Origin: a virus
DNA length: 64,000 nucleotides
Virus record (IMG/VR): IMGVR_UViG_3300020463_000016
Location: 1 to 64,000 of that record
Reading direction: 5' to 3' (one strand)
Shown here: positions 29,242 through 38,100 of the stretch, piece by piece
How positions within the stretch are numbered: the stretch's first letter is position 1
How the letters are laid out: each line of letters starts with the position of its first letter
The notes under the pieces: generated by a model
Database searches by the model: none
What the model was told of the DNA's origin: nothing
Seen by the model: the letters and a program-made list of their open reading frames with translations, nothing else
Program-made: the position numbers and the translations under genes

Positions 29242-29566
29242 TAAAATTATAGAACAAGTAATAAACAAAATACAAAAGCGATCTGATGTTGGCTTTAAAA
29301 AATATAATGTTACACTTAACGATGACAAGCAACCATTGGATGCTTGGCTTAATCATTTACAAGAAGAACTTATGGATGCTGTTAACTATATTGAAAAAGC
29401 TCGCTCAGTATTACGCGAAGAAATTGAAGAATGTTATATTAAAGATCTTAATGTTGAAGCAGAGCTCGTGTCAGCTTATCCTGAACCAGGACCTCCAGAT
29501 CAATTAGGTTATAATGTAAATAAAATGTGGACAACTAATCACACTAATGAGAAGAAAGAAAAGTAA
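29234..29566 (+). CDS. MazG-like helical protein (110 aa)
   Basis: 'RSDVGFKKYNVTLNDDKQPL' followed by 'WLNHLQEELMDAVNYIEKA' is the first half of an all-alpha NTP-pyrophosphohydrolase fold (EELMDA motif), as in many phage MazG-like or dATP/dGTP diphosphohydrolase-like proteins. The second metal-binding helix is not clear, so activity is uncertain. Next to the MazG fusion protein, suggesting related substrates. Confidence 0.6.
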   Translation: MRDKIIEQVINKIQKRSDVGFKKYNVTLNDDKQPLDAWLNHLQEELMDAVNYIEKARSVLREEIEECYIKDLNVEAELVSAYPEPGPPDQLGYNVNKMWTTNHTNEKKEK

Positions 29567-30005
29567 GAAGCGTGGCCCAGTAACAGCAAAGAAAATAACA
29601 TACGATGGTATAAATTTTGCATCAGGTCTTGAACGCTATACTTACATGGCTTTAAAAAAAGAAAAGCTATTCGAATATTATGAAGGTGAGGTATTCCAGC
29701 TCATTGATAGTTTTGATTTTAAGAATGAATCATATGAAAAACAAGCTAACGGAAAAGGCGAATATACTAACCGAGGCAGTAAAAAAGTTTTAGGTATTAA
29801 ATACACACCTGATTTTACTGGTAAAGACTATATAATAGAATGTAAAGGAAGAGCTAATGAGTCTTTTCCTTTACGCTGGAAATTATTTAAATTATGGCTT
29901 ACAAAAAACAATATTGGAAAGACACTTTACAAACCGCAAAACCAGAAAGAAGTGGATTTGACAGTTCAAATGATCAAGAACAACAGAAAAAACAAGCGCG
30001 GGTAA
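29547..30005 (+). CDS. Endonuclease I-like PD-(D/E)XK nuclease (152 aa)
   Basis: 'KKITYDGINFASGLERYTYM' (Glu in SGLER), then 'IKYTPDFTGKDYIIECKGRA' with Asp and Glu-x-Lys, and 'FPLRWKLFKLWL' form the active-site pattern of the T7 endonuclease I / DUF1064-like family. T7 endonuclease I resolves branched DNA and helps degrade host DNA; a similar role in clearing junctions before packaging is likely. Basic N-terminus. All three acidic/Lys residues are present. Confidence 0.82.
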   Translation: MRRKKSKKRGPVTAKKITYDGINFASGLERYTYMALKKEKLFEYYEGEVFQLIDSFDFKNESYEKQANGKGEYTNRGSKKVLGIKYTPDFTGKDYIIECKGRANESFPLRWKLFKLWLTKNNIGKTLYKPQNQKEVDLTVQMIKNNRKNKRG

Positions 30006-30160
30006 TGTATAATAGGCGAAAGCTAGAAAAAGATATTAAAAGATATATTAAAAATGACAGAATCAACAGTAACGCAATCGAAAGAATTGGAAGACAACAT
30101 GGATTTTACATTGGAGAGTCACCATTCAGAGAGAGTAAAGTATCACATGAAGATGCTTAA
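30005..30160 (+). CDS. Small basic hypothetical protein (51 aa)
   Basis: The ATG at 30005 (MYNRRKLEKDIKRYIKNDRI) shares a base with the nuclease stop. A longer in-frame start at 29894 would overlap the nuclease gene by 112 bases and is rejected. Helical, basic; 'NAIERIGRQHGFYIGESPF'. Unrecognised. Confidence 0.55.
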   Translation: MYNRRKLEKDIKRYIKNDRINSNAIERIGRQHGFYIGESPFRESKVSHEDA

Positions 30161-30184
30161 TTACTATTTAAACCAACAAAAATT

Positions 30185-30322
30185 ATGGGGTGGGAGTTAT
30201 CATTAGGGTTGTATCCAGGTGTCGTGATAGGTGCAAGAAGTTATACTAATAAAACTACTACAGATCACGTGCTATACATACCATTTATAGAATTATGTTT
30301 AACAATATATAGAGATGAATAA
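30185..30322 (+). CDS. Small conserved phage protein 'WELSLGLYPGVVIG' (45 aa)
   Basis: ATG at 30185-30187, TAA at 30320-30322. 'MGWELSLGLYPGVVIGARSY', then 'DHVLYIPFIELCLTIY'. I recognise this as a small protein recurring in marine and T4-like phages near nucleotide-metabolism genes; it has hydrophobic beta character and no known function. Confidence 0.65.
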   Translation: MGWELSLGLYPGVVIGARSYTNKTTTDHVLYIPFIELCLTIYRDE

Positions 30323-30458
30323 AGTAGAAGAATATGTATTAAAAAAATATCCAAAGAGATTTAAAAACAAAAAAGTTTTAATAAAAGAATTTAATAATCA
30401 TTATGAAATTAATCACAATAAAGATGCAAGCCCTATTATATTAAGTAAAAACATATGA
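30315..30458 (+). CDS. Small hypothetical protein (47 aa)
   Basis: ATG at 30315-30317, TGA at 30456-30458, overlapping both neighbours. MNKVEEYVLKKYPKRFKNKK, basic, alpha/beta. Unrecognised. Confidence 0.5.
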   Translation: MNKVEEYVLKKYPKRFKNKKVLIKEFNNHYEINHNKDASPIILSKNI

Positions 30459-30676
30459 AAGAATCAAAACTATTTGAAATGCAAAACAAGCTGGAGTCTT
30501 TAGGTGCAGCTGTAAACAAACTTATTAATGAAGTAGCTAATCTAAAAGATCTTAGCGTTGGTACATTAGAGTTAGTTAAAAGATTGCCTGATTATGAAAA
30601 AGCTTTAGAGATATTAAAAGATAATTATAAAAAGAAAAAAGAGAATGAGTCTATTCAAGGAGAGGATACCGTATAA
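30455..30676 (+). CDS. Coiled-coil protein (73 aa)
   Basis: Heptads run through 'LFEMQNKLESLGAAVNKLIN' and on to 'KALEILKDNYKKKKE'; almost entirely helical. Overlaps nrdB by 32 bases. Such coiled coils before RNR genes are seen in other phages. Unrecognised. Confidence 0.6.
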   Translation: MKESKLFEMQNKLESLGAAVNKLINEVANLKDLSVGTLELVKRLPDYEKALEILKDNYKKKKENESIQGEDTV

Positions 30677-31613
30677 ACCTTTTGAATACCCAGAATATTA
30701 TAATGATGGCTGGTTAAAACAAGCGCAAGCTTTTTGGTTACATACAGAAATACCTATGCAAGGTGATGTAAAAGACTGGAAAGAAAAATTAACTGTAAAA
30801 GAAAAAAATTTAGTTGGTAATATACTATTAGGTTTTGCACAAACCGAGTGTGCTGTTTCTGATTATTGGACACAAAAAGTAGTTGGTTGGTTTCCAAAAC
30901 ACGAAATACAACAAATGGCTATGATGTTTGGCTCGCAAGAAACAATACATGCCGTAGCTTACTCATATTTAAATGAAACATTAGGACTTGAAAATTTTGA
31001 AGCATTTTTACAAGACGACGCGACTATGGAAAGATTTGACAACCTCGTCGCTTATAAAGGAACTGAGCTGGTTGGTATCGCAAAGTCCTTGGCTGTTTTT
31101 TCTGCTTTTGCTGAAGGAGTTAGTCTTTATTCTGCTTTTGCTGTACTTTATTCTTTTCAATTAAGAAATTTATTAAAAGGTATAGGACAACAAATGAAGT
31201 GGTCTGTAAGAGATGAATCATTACATAGTAAAATGGGGTGTCAGCTGTTTAGACATATGTGCAAAGAAACACCTAACTTATTAGAAGATTGTAGAGATGA
31301 TGTTATTTCAGCAGCCACAGCAATGCTCGATGCAGAAGAAAAGTATATTGACAAAATGTTTGAACTCGGAGATATTGAAAACCTTAAAGCCTATGACCTC
31401 AAGCAATTTATTAGAAAACGTCTTAATGAAAAGCTCCAAGAGCTTGGTTACTTCGACCTCGGGCAATACTTTGCATTTGACGGGCCCGCATCAGAAAGTC
31501 TTGATTGGTTTTACCATCTTACCGGTGGCCATACTCATACTGACTTTTTTGCTGTTAGGCCAACAGATTATTCTAAAGCTAATGAAGGAGAAGACTTTGA
31601 AGATATTTGGTAA
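30645..31613 (+). CDS. nrdB: Ribonucleotide reductase class I beta subunit (322 aa)
   Basis: Holds the diiron-tyrosyl cofactor. Metal ligands: Glu68 ('FAQTECAVSD', where E. coli has Asp84), Glu99 and His102 (ETIHAVAY), Glu157 (FAEGVSLY), Glu191 and His194 (RDESLH). Tyr106, seven residues after Glu99, is the radical tyrosine position, so a standard Tyr cofactor is likely despite the Glu at the first ligand. The C-terminus 'EDFEDIW' is the tail that docks on the alpha subunit. nrdA follows after three small genes. Confidence 0.93.
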   Translation: MSLFKERIPYKPFEYPEYYNDGWLKQAQAFWLHTEIPMQGDVKDWKEKLTVKEKNLVGNILLGFAQTECAVSDYWTQKVVGWFPKHEIQQMAMMFGSQETIHAVAYSYLNETLGLENFEAFLQDDATMERFDNLVAYKGTELVGIAKSLAVFSAFAEGVSLYSAFAVLYSFQLRNLLKGIGQQMKWSVRDESLHSKMGCQLFRHMCKETPNLLEDCRDDVISAATAMLDAEEKYIDKMFELGDIENLKAYDLKQFIRKRLNEKLQELGYFDLGQYFAFDGPASESLDWFYHLTGGHTHTDFFAVRPTDYSKANEGEDFEDIW

Positions 31614-31628
31614 TTAAAATAAAATAAA

Positions 31629-31970
31629 ATGAAATATTTGTTTGCAACATTATTGTTATTATTCTTTTTATTAATGGGAACATATACTTTTGCTCAACCG
31701 CCTGAAATATATGGGTTGTGGTATAATCAAGAAGGGGAATTTGTAGAAATTGATTACAATGATACTTTTAATAGATTTATTGTTATACCTGGTAGTAAAA
31801 AGAAAAGAATTTTGGCTAGAGGAACTATAAAATATATAGAAAAAGAATTAAGAATTTTAAGATCAGATACAACAGACGCATATAGTTTATGTTATTATAT
31901 AGGAAATGAAACTATGGTTATATGTAGACCTCGATCAACCAAAGCCTGGTTATGGCAAAAATTAAAATGA
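31629..31970 (+). CDS. Secreted protein with signal peptide (113 aa)
   Basis: N-terminus 'KYLFATLLLLFFLLMGTYTF' followed by AQ gives a classical signal peptide with cleavage after Ala23 or so. The mature part is a small beta protein ('GLWYNQEGEFVEIDY', 'GTIKYIEKELRIL', 'SLCYYIGNETMVICRP') with two Cys. Between the two RNR genes it is clearly an insertion of envelope-related genes. May act in the periplasm, for example in exclusion; unproven. Confidence 0.75.
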   Translation: MKYLFATLLLLFFLLMGTYTFAQPPEIYGLWYNQEGEFVEIDYNDTFNRFIVIPGSKKKRILARGTIKYIEKELRILRSDTTDAYSLCYYIGNETMVICRPRSTKAWLWQKLK

Positions 31971-32239
31971 ATATAATTAAAAAGCAATGGCTAAAGTCTT
32001 TAGTAAAAGAAAGAAGGCTAACGCCAGCTGAAAGATTATCATCTAGATTAGGATATATGGGGTCTGCATTTATTATGCTTTCTCCATATCTTTTAAGCTA
32101 TGGTAATTTAGGGGCATTTACTTATATAATAGGAGGACTATTATTAACTCCTCAAGTATGGATTGCTAAGCAATGGAATTTAGTTATTATTAATATAAAC
32201 CTTGTTATAGGTTATTTAATTTATTTGTATGGCTTATGA
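31967..32239 (+). CDS. Membrane protein (90 aa)
   Basis: ATG at 31967 overlaps the previous stop; an in-frame start at 31952 is less likely. Basic N-terminal 30 residues (KKQWLKSLVKERRLTPAERL), then two or three hydrophobic spans ('GYMGSAFIMLSPYLLSYG', 'AFTYIIGGLLLTPQVWIA', 'LVIININLVIGYLIYLYG'). Unrecognised inner-membrane protein of the RNR-region insertion. Confidence 0.65.
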   Translation: MNIIKKQWLKSLVKERRLTPAERLSSRLGYMGSAFIMLSPYLLSYGNLGAFTYIIGGLLLTPQVWIAKQWNLVIININLVIGYLIYLYGL

Positions 32240-32544
32240 CAAAATTTTTATGCTCAGGGTGTGGTGCTTGTTGTTTAACGGCAGGAGGAAAGTTTGGTCT
32301 GCCAGATAGAGGAGATGGCGTTTGCAATAATTATGATGATAAAACTAATAAATGCAAAATATATGAGGACAGACCAGAGGTTTGTAAAATGGATAAATTT
32401 TATTTAAAAACCAAAAAATATATTCCTTTTATAAGTGAAAAATGGTTTTATAAATTGAATACGAGGGCTTGCCACGTATTAATAGACAGATATAATATAG
32501 ATAAAAAATATAAAATACCTTTAAAAGATTACGATGTGGAATAA
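32236..32544 (+). CDS. YkgJ-type Cys-cluster protein (102 aa)
   Basis: Cys6, Cys9, Cys12 and Cys13 (CSGCGACC), then Cys30, Cys40 and Cys50 ('KCKIYEDRPEVC') reproduce the YkgJ/UPF0153 pattern, a metal-binding (zinc or iron-sulphur) cluster protein of unknown function. Length is typical of short phage versions. It overlaps nrdA by 11 bases, so it is translated with the reductase and could serve it, though that is inference. Confidence 0.8.
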   Translation: MTKFLCSGCGACCLTAGGKFGLPDRGDGVCNNYDDKTNKCKIYEDRPEVCKMDKFYLKTKKYIPFISEKWFYKLNTRACHVLIDRYNIDKKYKIPLKDYDVE

Positions 32545-34279
32545 CGAATGGAAGAAAGGCGAGGATTACCCTACTTGGGGTGACACTGACGTCTATAAAA
32601 AAACAATATCTGGTGGTTATTTAATAGCAGATGAGTCACCTAAAGAAGCCTACTGGCGTGTTTCTAAAACAGTAGCAAGACGTTTATATAAGCCAGAACT
32701 AGCCGAAACTTTTTTTGAATATATATGGAAGGGTTGGTTGTGTTTAGCTTCTCCTGTGCTTTCTAATACAGGTACAGACCGAGGTTTGCCTATAAGTTGC
32801 TTTGGTATTGACGTAGCAGATAGCATACAAGATATTGGAAATAAAAATTTAGAAATGATGCTCTTAGCGAAACACGGCGGAGGAGTTGGGATAGGCATCA
32901 ATCAAATAAGACCCGCTGGTAAAAGAATTACAGGTAATGGAACTTCAGATGGCGTTGTCCCTTTTTGCAAAATTTACGACTCAACTATACTCGCAACCAA
33001 CCAAGGTAGCGTTAGAAGAGGAGCTGCTTCAGTTAATATCAATATTGAACACGATGACTTCCTCGACTGGGTTGAAATTAGAGAACCCAAAGGAGATGTC
33101 AATAGACAATCTCTTAACTTGCACCAGTGTGCTGTCATTGGTGATAAATTTATGCGAAGACTTGAAGCAGGAGATCAAGATGCTAGGCAAAGATGGTCAA
33201 AGCTTCTCCAAAAGCGCAAAGCAACTGGGGAACCATATATCCTCTTTAAAGGTAATACAAACAAAACTAATCCAAACGCATATAAGAAAAACAGTTTAAA
33301 AGTACATATGACTAACATTTGTAGTGAAATAGTTTTACACACAGATGAAAGTCATAGCTTTGTTTGCTGCTTATCTTCTGTTAACTTAGATAAATACGAT
33401 GAATGGAAGAACACGAACTTGATTTACGACTCAACATGGTTCTTAGACGGTGTGCTAGAAGAATTTATTCAAAGGGCAAAGAATATGAAGGGATTCGAGA
33501 ACTCTGTACGCAGTGCGGAGAAGGGAAGAGCGGTTGGACTTGGTGTCCTTGGGTGGCACAGCCTATTACAAAAAAACGGAATATCTTTCGAAAGCTTATT
33601 AGCTCAATTCAAAACGCGAGAAATATTTTCAAAAATAAAAATTGAAACTGAAAGAGCATCAAGAGCTTTAGCTGAAGTATACGGAGAACCTTTGTGGTGC
33701 GCAGGAACTGGTTTTAGAAATACACACTTAAGAGCAGTTGCCCCAACCGTATCTAATAGCAAATTAGCAGGTAGTGTATCGCCGGGCATTGAGCCTTGGG
33801 CCGCTAATGTATTTACAGAGCAGTCTGCTAAAGGTACATTTATACGTAAGAATAAAGAACTTAAAAAAGTATTAAGAAAAATTGGAATCGATAATAAAGA
33901 AACTTGGGATAAAATTTTGGAAGATGGTGGATCCGTTCAAGGGCTTAAACAACTTGATGGATGGGGTTACGATCACGGAGGAAGACTTAACCAAGAAGAG
34001 GGAGTAGAACCTGTAAAAAATGTTTTTAAAACATTTAAAGAAATTAATCAGCTAGAGTTAGTAAGGCAGGCGGGAATAAGACAAGACTATATAGATCAAT
34101 CAGTAAGTCTTAATTTAGCTTTTCCCTCTGAAGCAACGCCTAGATGGTTAAACACTGTACACTTTGAAGCGTGGAAGCGCGGAGTTAAAACATTATATTA
34201 TGCTAGAACAGAAAGCGTCTTACGCGGTGACATTGCTGCTGCGGCTATGGATCCTGATTGCTTGTCTTGTGACGGTTAG
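32534..34279 (+). CDS. nrdA: Ribonucleotide reductase class I alpha subunit (581 aa)
   Basis: Reduces ribonucleotides with the beta subunit. Cys89 ('ISCFG') and Cys278/279 ('VCCLSSVNL') are the redox pair; Asn261, Cys263, Glu265 ('NICSEI') are the catalytic loop; 'LYYAR' near the end carries the paired radical-transfer tyrosines; the C-terminal 'DPDCLSCDG' has the shuttle CxxC. At 581 residues it lacks the N-terminal ATP cone (about 100 residues) of E. coli NrdA, so it should not be shut off by dATP through that site. Phage RNRs commonly lack it. Confidence 0.95.
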   Translation: MWNNEWKKGEDYPTWGDTDVYKKTISGGYLIADESPKEAYWRVSKTVARRLYKPELAETFFEYIWKGWLCLASPVLSNTGTDRGLPISCFGIDVADSIQDIGNKNLEMMLLAKHGGGVGIGINQIRPAGKRITGNGTSDGVVPFCKIYDSTILATNQGSVRRGAASVNINIEHDDFLDWVEIREPKGDVNRQSLNLHQCAVIGDKFMRRLEAGDQDARQRWSKLLQKRKATGEPYILFKGNTNKTNPNAYKKNSLKVHMTNICSEIVLHTDESHSFVCCLSSVNLDKYDEWKNTNLIYDSTWFLDGVLEEFIQRAKNMKGFENSVRSAEKGRAVGLGVLGWHSLLQKNGISFESLLAQFKTREIFSKIKIETERASRALAEVYGEPLWCAGTGFRNTHLRAVAPTVSNSKLAGSVSPGIEPWAANVFTEQSAKGTFIRKNKELKKVLRKIGIDNKETWDKILEDGGSVQGLKQLDGWGYDHGGRLNQEEGVEPVKNVFKTFKEINQLELVRQAGIRQDYIDQSVSLNLAFPSEATPRWLNTVHFEAWKRGVKTLYYARTESVLRGDIAAAAMDPDCLSCDG

Positions 34280-34385
34280 TTGCGAAGATGAAGAAGATTA
34301 TTGTATAATAACAGTAATGACTGTGTGGGATGAATCTACAGAAACATATGTAGATATAAAAGAATCTTATTGTGAATATTATTAA
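34200..34385 (+). CDS. Possible lipoprotein overlapping nrdA 3' end (61 aa)
   Basis: ATG at 34200 in another frame than nrdA, overlapping its last 80 bases. 'YAVTLLLRLWILIACLVTVS' then CEDEED gives a signal helix, a lipobox-like LVTVSC and an acidic run after the Cys. Acidic residues just after the lipidated Cys resemble the lipoprotein export signal that sends Bacteroidota lipoproteins to the cell surface. The mature part is 34 residues with two more Cys. The long overlap lowers confidence. Confidence 0.5.
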   Translation: MLEQKASYAVTLLLRLWILIACLVTVSCEDEEDYCIITVMTVWDESTETYVDIKESYCEYY

Positions 34386-34399
34386 TTAAATTTTATATT

Positions 34400-34588
34400 A
34401 TGACACTTAAACAAAAAGTACAAAAATTAGAAGCTGAACTACTTAGTGCTAAGCAAAAAGCAGCTGATGTTATTTTAGACACAAAAGACAATGTGTTTAC
34501 TCAAAAAGAACTTAAAAAAATTAGGTTTTTAGAAGCGTGGGCAATAATCGGACCTATTGCAGGTTTAGGTATTGGTTTACTATTTTAA
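34400..34588 (+). CDS. Small coiled-coil membrane protein (62 aa)
   Basis: Residues 1-40 form a Lys/Glu-rich coiled coil ('LKQKVQKLEAELLSAKQKAA'); residues 42-61 a Gly-rich hydrophobic helix ('EAWAIIGPIAGLGIGLLF'). Tail-anchored topology. Last gene before the terminator of the rightward unit. Unrecognised. Confidence 0.65.
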   Translation: MTLKQKVQKLEAELLSAKQKAADVILDTKDNVFTQKELKKIRFLEAWAIIGPIAGLGIGLLF

Positions 34589-34597
34589 ATAATTAGA

Positions 34598-34635
34598 GGG
34601 GATGACGCCGTAACTGGTATCATCCCCTTTTTTTT
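34598..34635 (+). terminator. Rho-independent terminator of the rightward unit
   Basis: GGGGATGA (34598-34605) pairs with TCATCCCC (34620-34627) with an inner GCC/GGT pairing, followed by eight T (34628-34635). It lies ten bases after the last rightward stop and overlaps the stop codon of the convergent gene. On the minus strand no comparable U tract follows, so it is mainly one-directional. Confidence 0.92.
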
Positions 34636-35173
34636 ATCCACTATAATCAAATGATCCTAAATCACTTGTATTTCCTGAAGTTGGTATTGTTGAAATAGCG
34701 ATTTGTGTGCTTTGGTCATCAATTTCATTTTCTTCTTCTTCTGTTAAATCTCTAGCATCTACTGTAAATTTTTTTGTATTAGCCGTAGATAAATCATTTA
34801 ACCTTTCTGCTTCAATAGCGCTGCTTTTTGTAATGCCACGTAAAGTGTCAAATCTGGCTCTAGCTTCTTGCTTAGACCCAACAATGCCTTTCATTTCCAT
34901 TTTTTCAGCATATCTTTCTCTTTTAGCATCTGTACGCTTTTCAGATTCAGCATATCTTTCTTTTCTTCGCTTATCTCTGTTTTCTATTCTTTTCTTTTTT
35001 GCATCTGAAGCATCGTCATATCCAGCATACTTTTCGCTAAGAGTTCGCTCTCTTTCTTGCTCTTTTGTTGCTGAATTTTTTAAATCAATATCAACATTTG
35101 AAGCTTTTTCACTAATTTCATTTAATTTTTTTTTGCCTTTTTCAGACAAGCCTTTTAAAAATTTTTCAAACAT
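34634..35173 (-). CDS. Charged helical protein, end of late unit (179 aa)
   Basis: Lys/Glu/Arg-rich, probably a long helix or coiled coil (residues 1-125, e.g. 'DKRRKERYAESEKRTDAKRE'), then an acidic, Ser/Thr-rich tail. No family recognised. Last gene of the leftward late unit, just after the 2665-residue protein. May be a small ejected virion protein. Confidence 0.65.
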   Translation of the reverse strand: MFEKFLKGLSEKGKKKLNEISEKASNVDIDLKNSATKEQERERTLSEKYAGYDDASDAKKKRIENRDKRRKERYAESEKRTDAKRERYAEKMEMKGIVGSKQEARARFDTLRGITKSSAIEAERLNDLSTANTKKFTVDARDLTEEEENEIDDQSTQIAISTIPTSGNTSDLGSFDYSG

Positions 35174-35175
35174 AA

Positions 35176-38100
35176 TTATACTTTTATTCCGTTAGCTGAT
35201 TTTTCCCAAGGTAATTTTTTATGCCCCTCGAGGTAGGCAACGCCGTTATACATTATTTTTTTACCCTGAAGTCGTGGATATTGTTTGCCATTCCAATAAA
35301 CATTTTGATTATCATAATTTAACTTTCCAGATTTCATATCAGCTATATGCTTTTTTTCATGGGCAATAACTTCTTTCTTTTTAGCAGCTGATAAACCTTT
35401 CTTTACTTGTATAGTTCCATCTTTATGGGCCTTGCCTAAAACACCAGGTTCTAAAGCTTCTTTTTTATCAAGAGGCGAATCTTTATCGCTAAAAATTCTT
35501 TTTTTTCTAATATCTAATAAGTCTACATCTACAGAATAAGGAGACCAACCTAAACCTAATAAAACATTTTGCCAAGCATCATTATACTCGGTGCTCATTG
35601 CATTTATATTTTCTAACTTTTTAAACACCCTATCCGCGGGTATATTAAGAAGACCAGAAACATAATTAGCTTTTGCATAGTTTTGATAAAAAGGACTGTA
35701 CTTATATTGTCTCCAGTCTTGATACCTTTGAGCTTCTACAATATCACCAATCTTTTTACTAAGTGGAGGTGATATACTTAAACCTTTTTGCACAAGAGTA
35801 AGAGCACCATTGTAAACTCTTTCGCCTTTTTCTCTTTTTTGATTTTGGTCATATAATTCCATGCCAAGATTTTTAAGAGCAGCAATTGTAGCACCCGCAT
35901 AACCCATACCTCTTAGTGTACCATCAAGAACACTATTAAGTGCATAAGTTAATTTCTTTTCGTCATCTTCTGTGACTTCTTCTTCGTCATCTAAGAACAT
36001 AGAAAACAATGCACTTTGCAACGCAGTAAATATAAGGTTTTGAGCCACGCCATAATAAACTATTTTAGAAGCATTTGTTCTCCAATCACCTCTGCCATTA
36101 ACTAAATCAAGTGCAGCTTTTTTAGTTAGCCTAGCATACTGCAATGGCGTATTAGCAAATGCTAATATAAGTCTACCAATGTCTGATGCTTGCTGTCTAG
36201 AAACTTTATCAGGCCTAGAAGACTGTTGCGATTTTTCAGCAATTTCTTGGAATTCAACCATTGTTTGCTTAATAGCATCAGCCTCAGACGCACCTTCTTT
36301 AATTAATCTGTTTATATTGTTACGATACCAGCTTGCACCACCAAAAGCAATTGCAAAGCTATCGCCATACTGAGTTGGTAAAAACCCAGCTTGCAAAAGC
36401 TTTTTATGCGTTTTAGTAAACCAATTGCTTGGCTCTGAATTTGCAAGGTCTGCAGTATTTATTTCAATTTTTAGTCCGCCTCTTCTTTCAATTAAAAAAT
36501 CAGAACCAAATAATGTACTAAAATCTTTTGCAAATTGTGGTACATTAGCCATTGCTTTAGCCATCATGAAAGGATTATTAAAAGTCCAGTTCATAAAGTT
36601 AACTGCAGACAGCTGTTGTAATATAGCAGATCTAGTATTAAAAGACATAATGTTTGCAACAGAAGCATTTAACCAGTTTAAAGCCTGATTAAATTCTTTG
36701 TCTTTACCTTTCTTACGGTTAACGCCGGTTTCCATTCTTTCTAAAACATTTTCTAAAGCATCGGTAAAATCGTTGCCGTGGCGCTCTAAAATGAGTTTCA
36801 TGTTTTGATTTGAAAATATTTGGTTTTTATTTTTAATAAACTCAGTTAAAAAATCAGACCTTTGAGATTTGTTAGAAACATTAGCTAAATCAGTTTGAAT
36901 ACTACCACCTAACCAATCAGGCGTAATAGGTGGATAGCCTTCTTTTAATTTAGTTATACTAGCAAGGTCATCTGCAAAAGCCTTTAATTTAGGGTCGCCT
37001 TGAATAACACTAAGTAAATCCACAACAGCACCTTTGCTTATACCTAAATCATATCCAGCGCCATTAAAAAGATAAGCTCTAACTGCTTGTTCTTTAGTAT
37101 ACAGGCCATCAAAAACTTTTTCTTTTAAAACCTTTTTGTTTTTGTATCTTTTTCTTAAAGCTTTATAATCTCTTGCTAAAGTTACTTTTGAGGTTTCATA
37201 TGCACTTATACCTTGCGCAAACGGAGTCATTATATTATCTTGAAAAAATTTCATTTGGGCATTACCAATAGCACCTTTACCTAAAAACGTGTATAGCAAT
37301 CCTTCAAAGTCATCTGCACCCGGCGGCACATATATATTAAATCGTCTAAATATAGAACCTCTTGTAGGCTTTTTAGATCTTAATATAGTATCAAATTCAT
37401 CTTCAAGAGATTTTGTTTCTGTTTCTTTTGCTAATTGAACTTTCTTTTTAACACCAAGATCAGTTAACATTTTATCTACAGCTGCTACATTTTTAGGCGC
37501 ATCATCTGCAAAAAACAAATCATTATATCCTTCAGATACCTTTTCAGCCATCCAATAAGCTTTAGCTCCTGGAGTACCATTGCCTAATCCTGTAATATTA
37601 TTTAAAGGTATACTAATACCTAATGCTGATCTTAAAAAACTTTGTATAGATTCAGTTGCTGCTGCAGGTCTAGCAGTTAATACAAACACATCACGATCGC
37701 CTTTTGCTTCTGTTAATTTTTTAGCAAGTACAGCAAGTGGTCCTTTCCCCCCTTTTTTAACTTTATCAAACTCTGAAAAGTCAAATTGAGCACCAAGCTC
37801 TGCGAGCTCGCCAGATTGTTCTGCAAACTCTAAGGCTGACAAACTACCTTCTGTACCATCAGGAAGCAAATAAAGCACTCTAGATTTAGTTTTAGCAAGT
37901 GTATCGTCAAAGTCAAACACTCTGGCTTTCTTTTTAGGTGCTTTTTTATCCATTGCAACTGCTCTAGCCTTGCTTAAAATACCTAATCTTTTATTAATTT
38001 CATCAGTGCTTAAATTATTAACATCAGCGCCTAACTCGCGTAATAACTTTTCGCCTTCTTTTCTTATATTTTCTTGAGCAGCCAACACCCCGGCTTCGCT

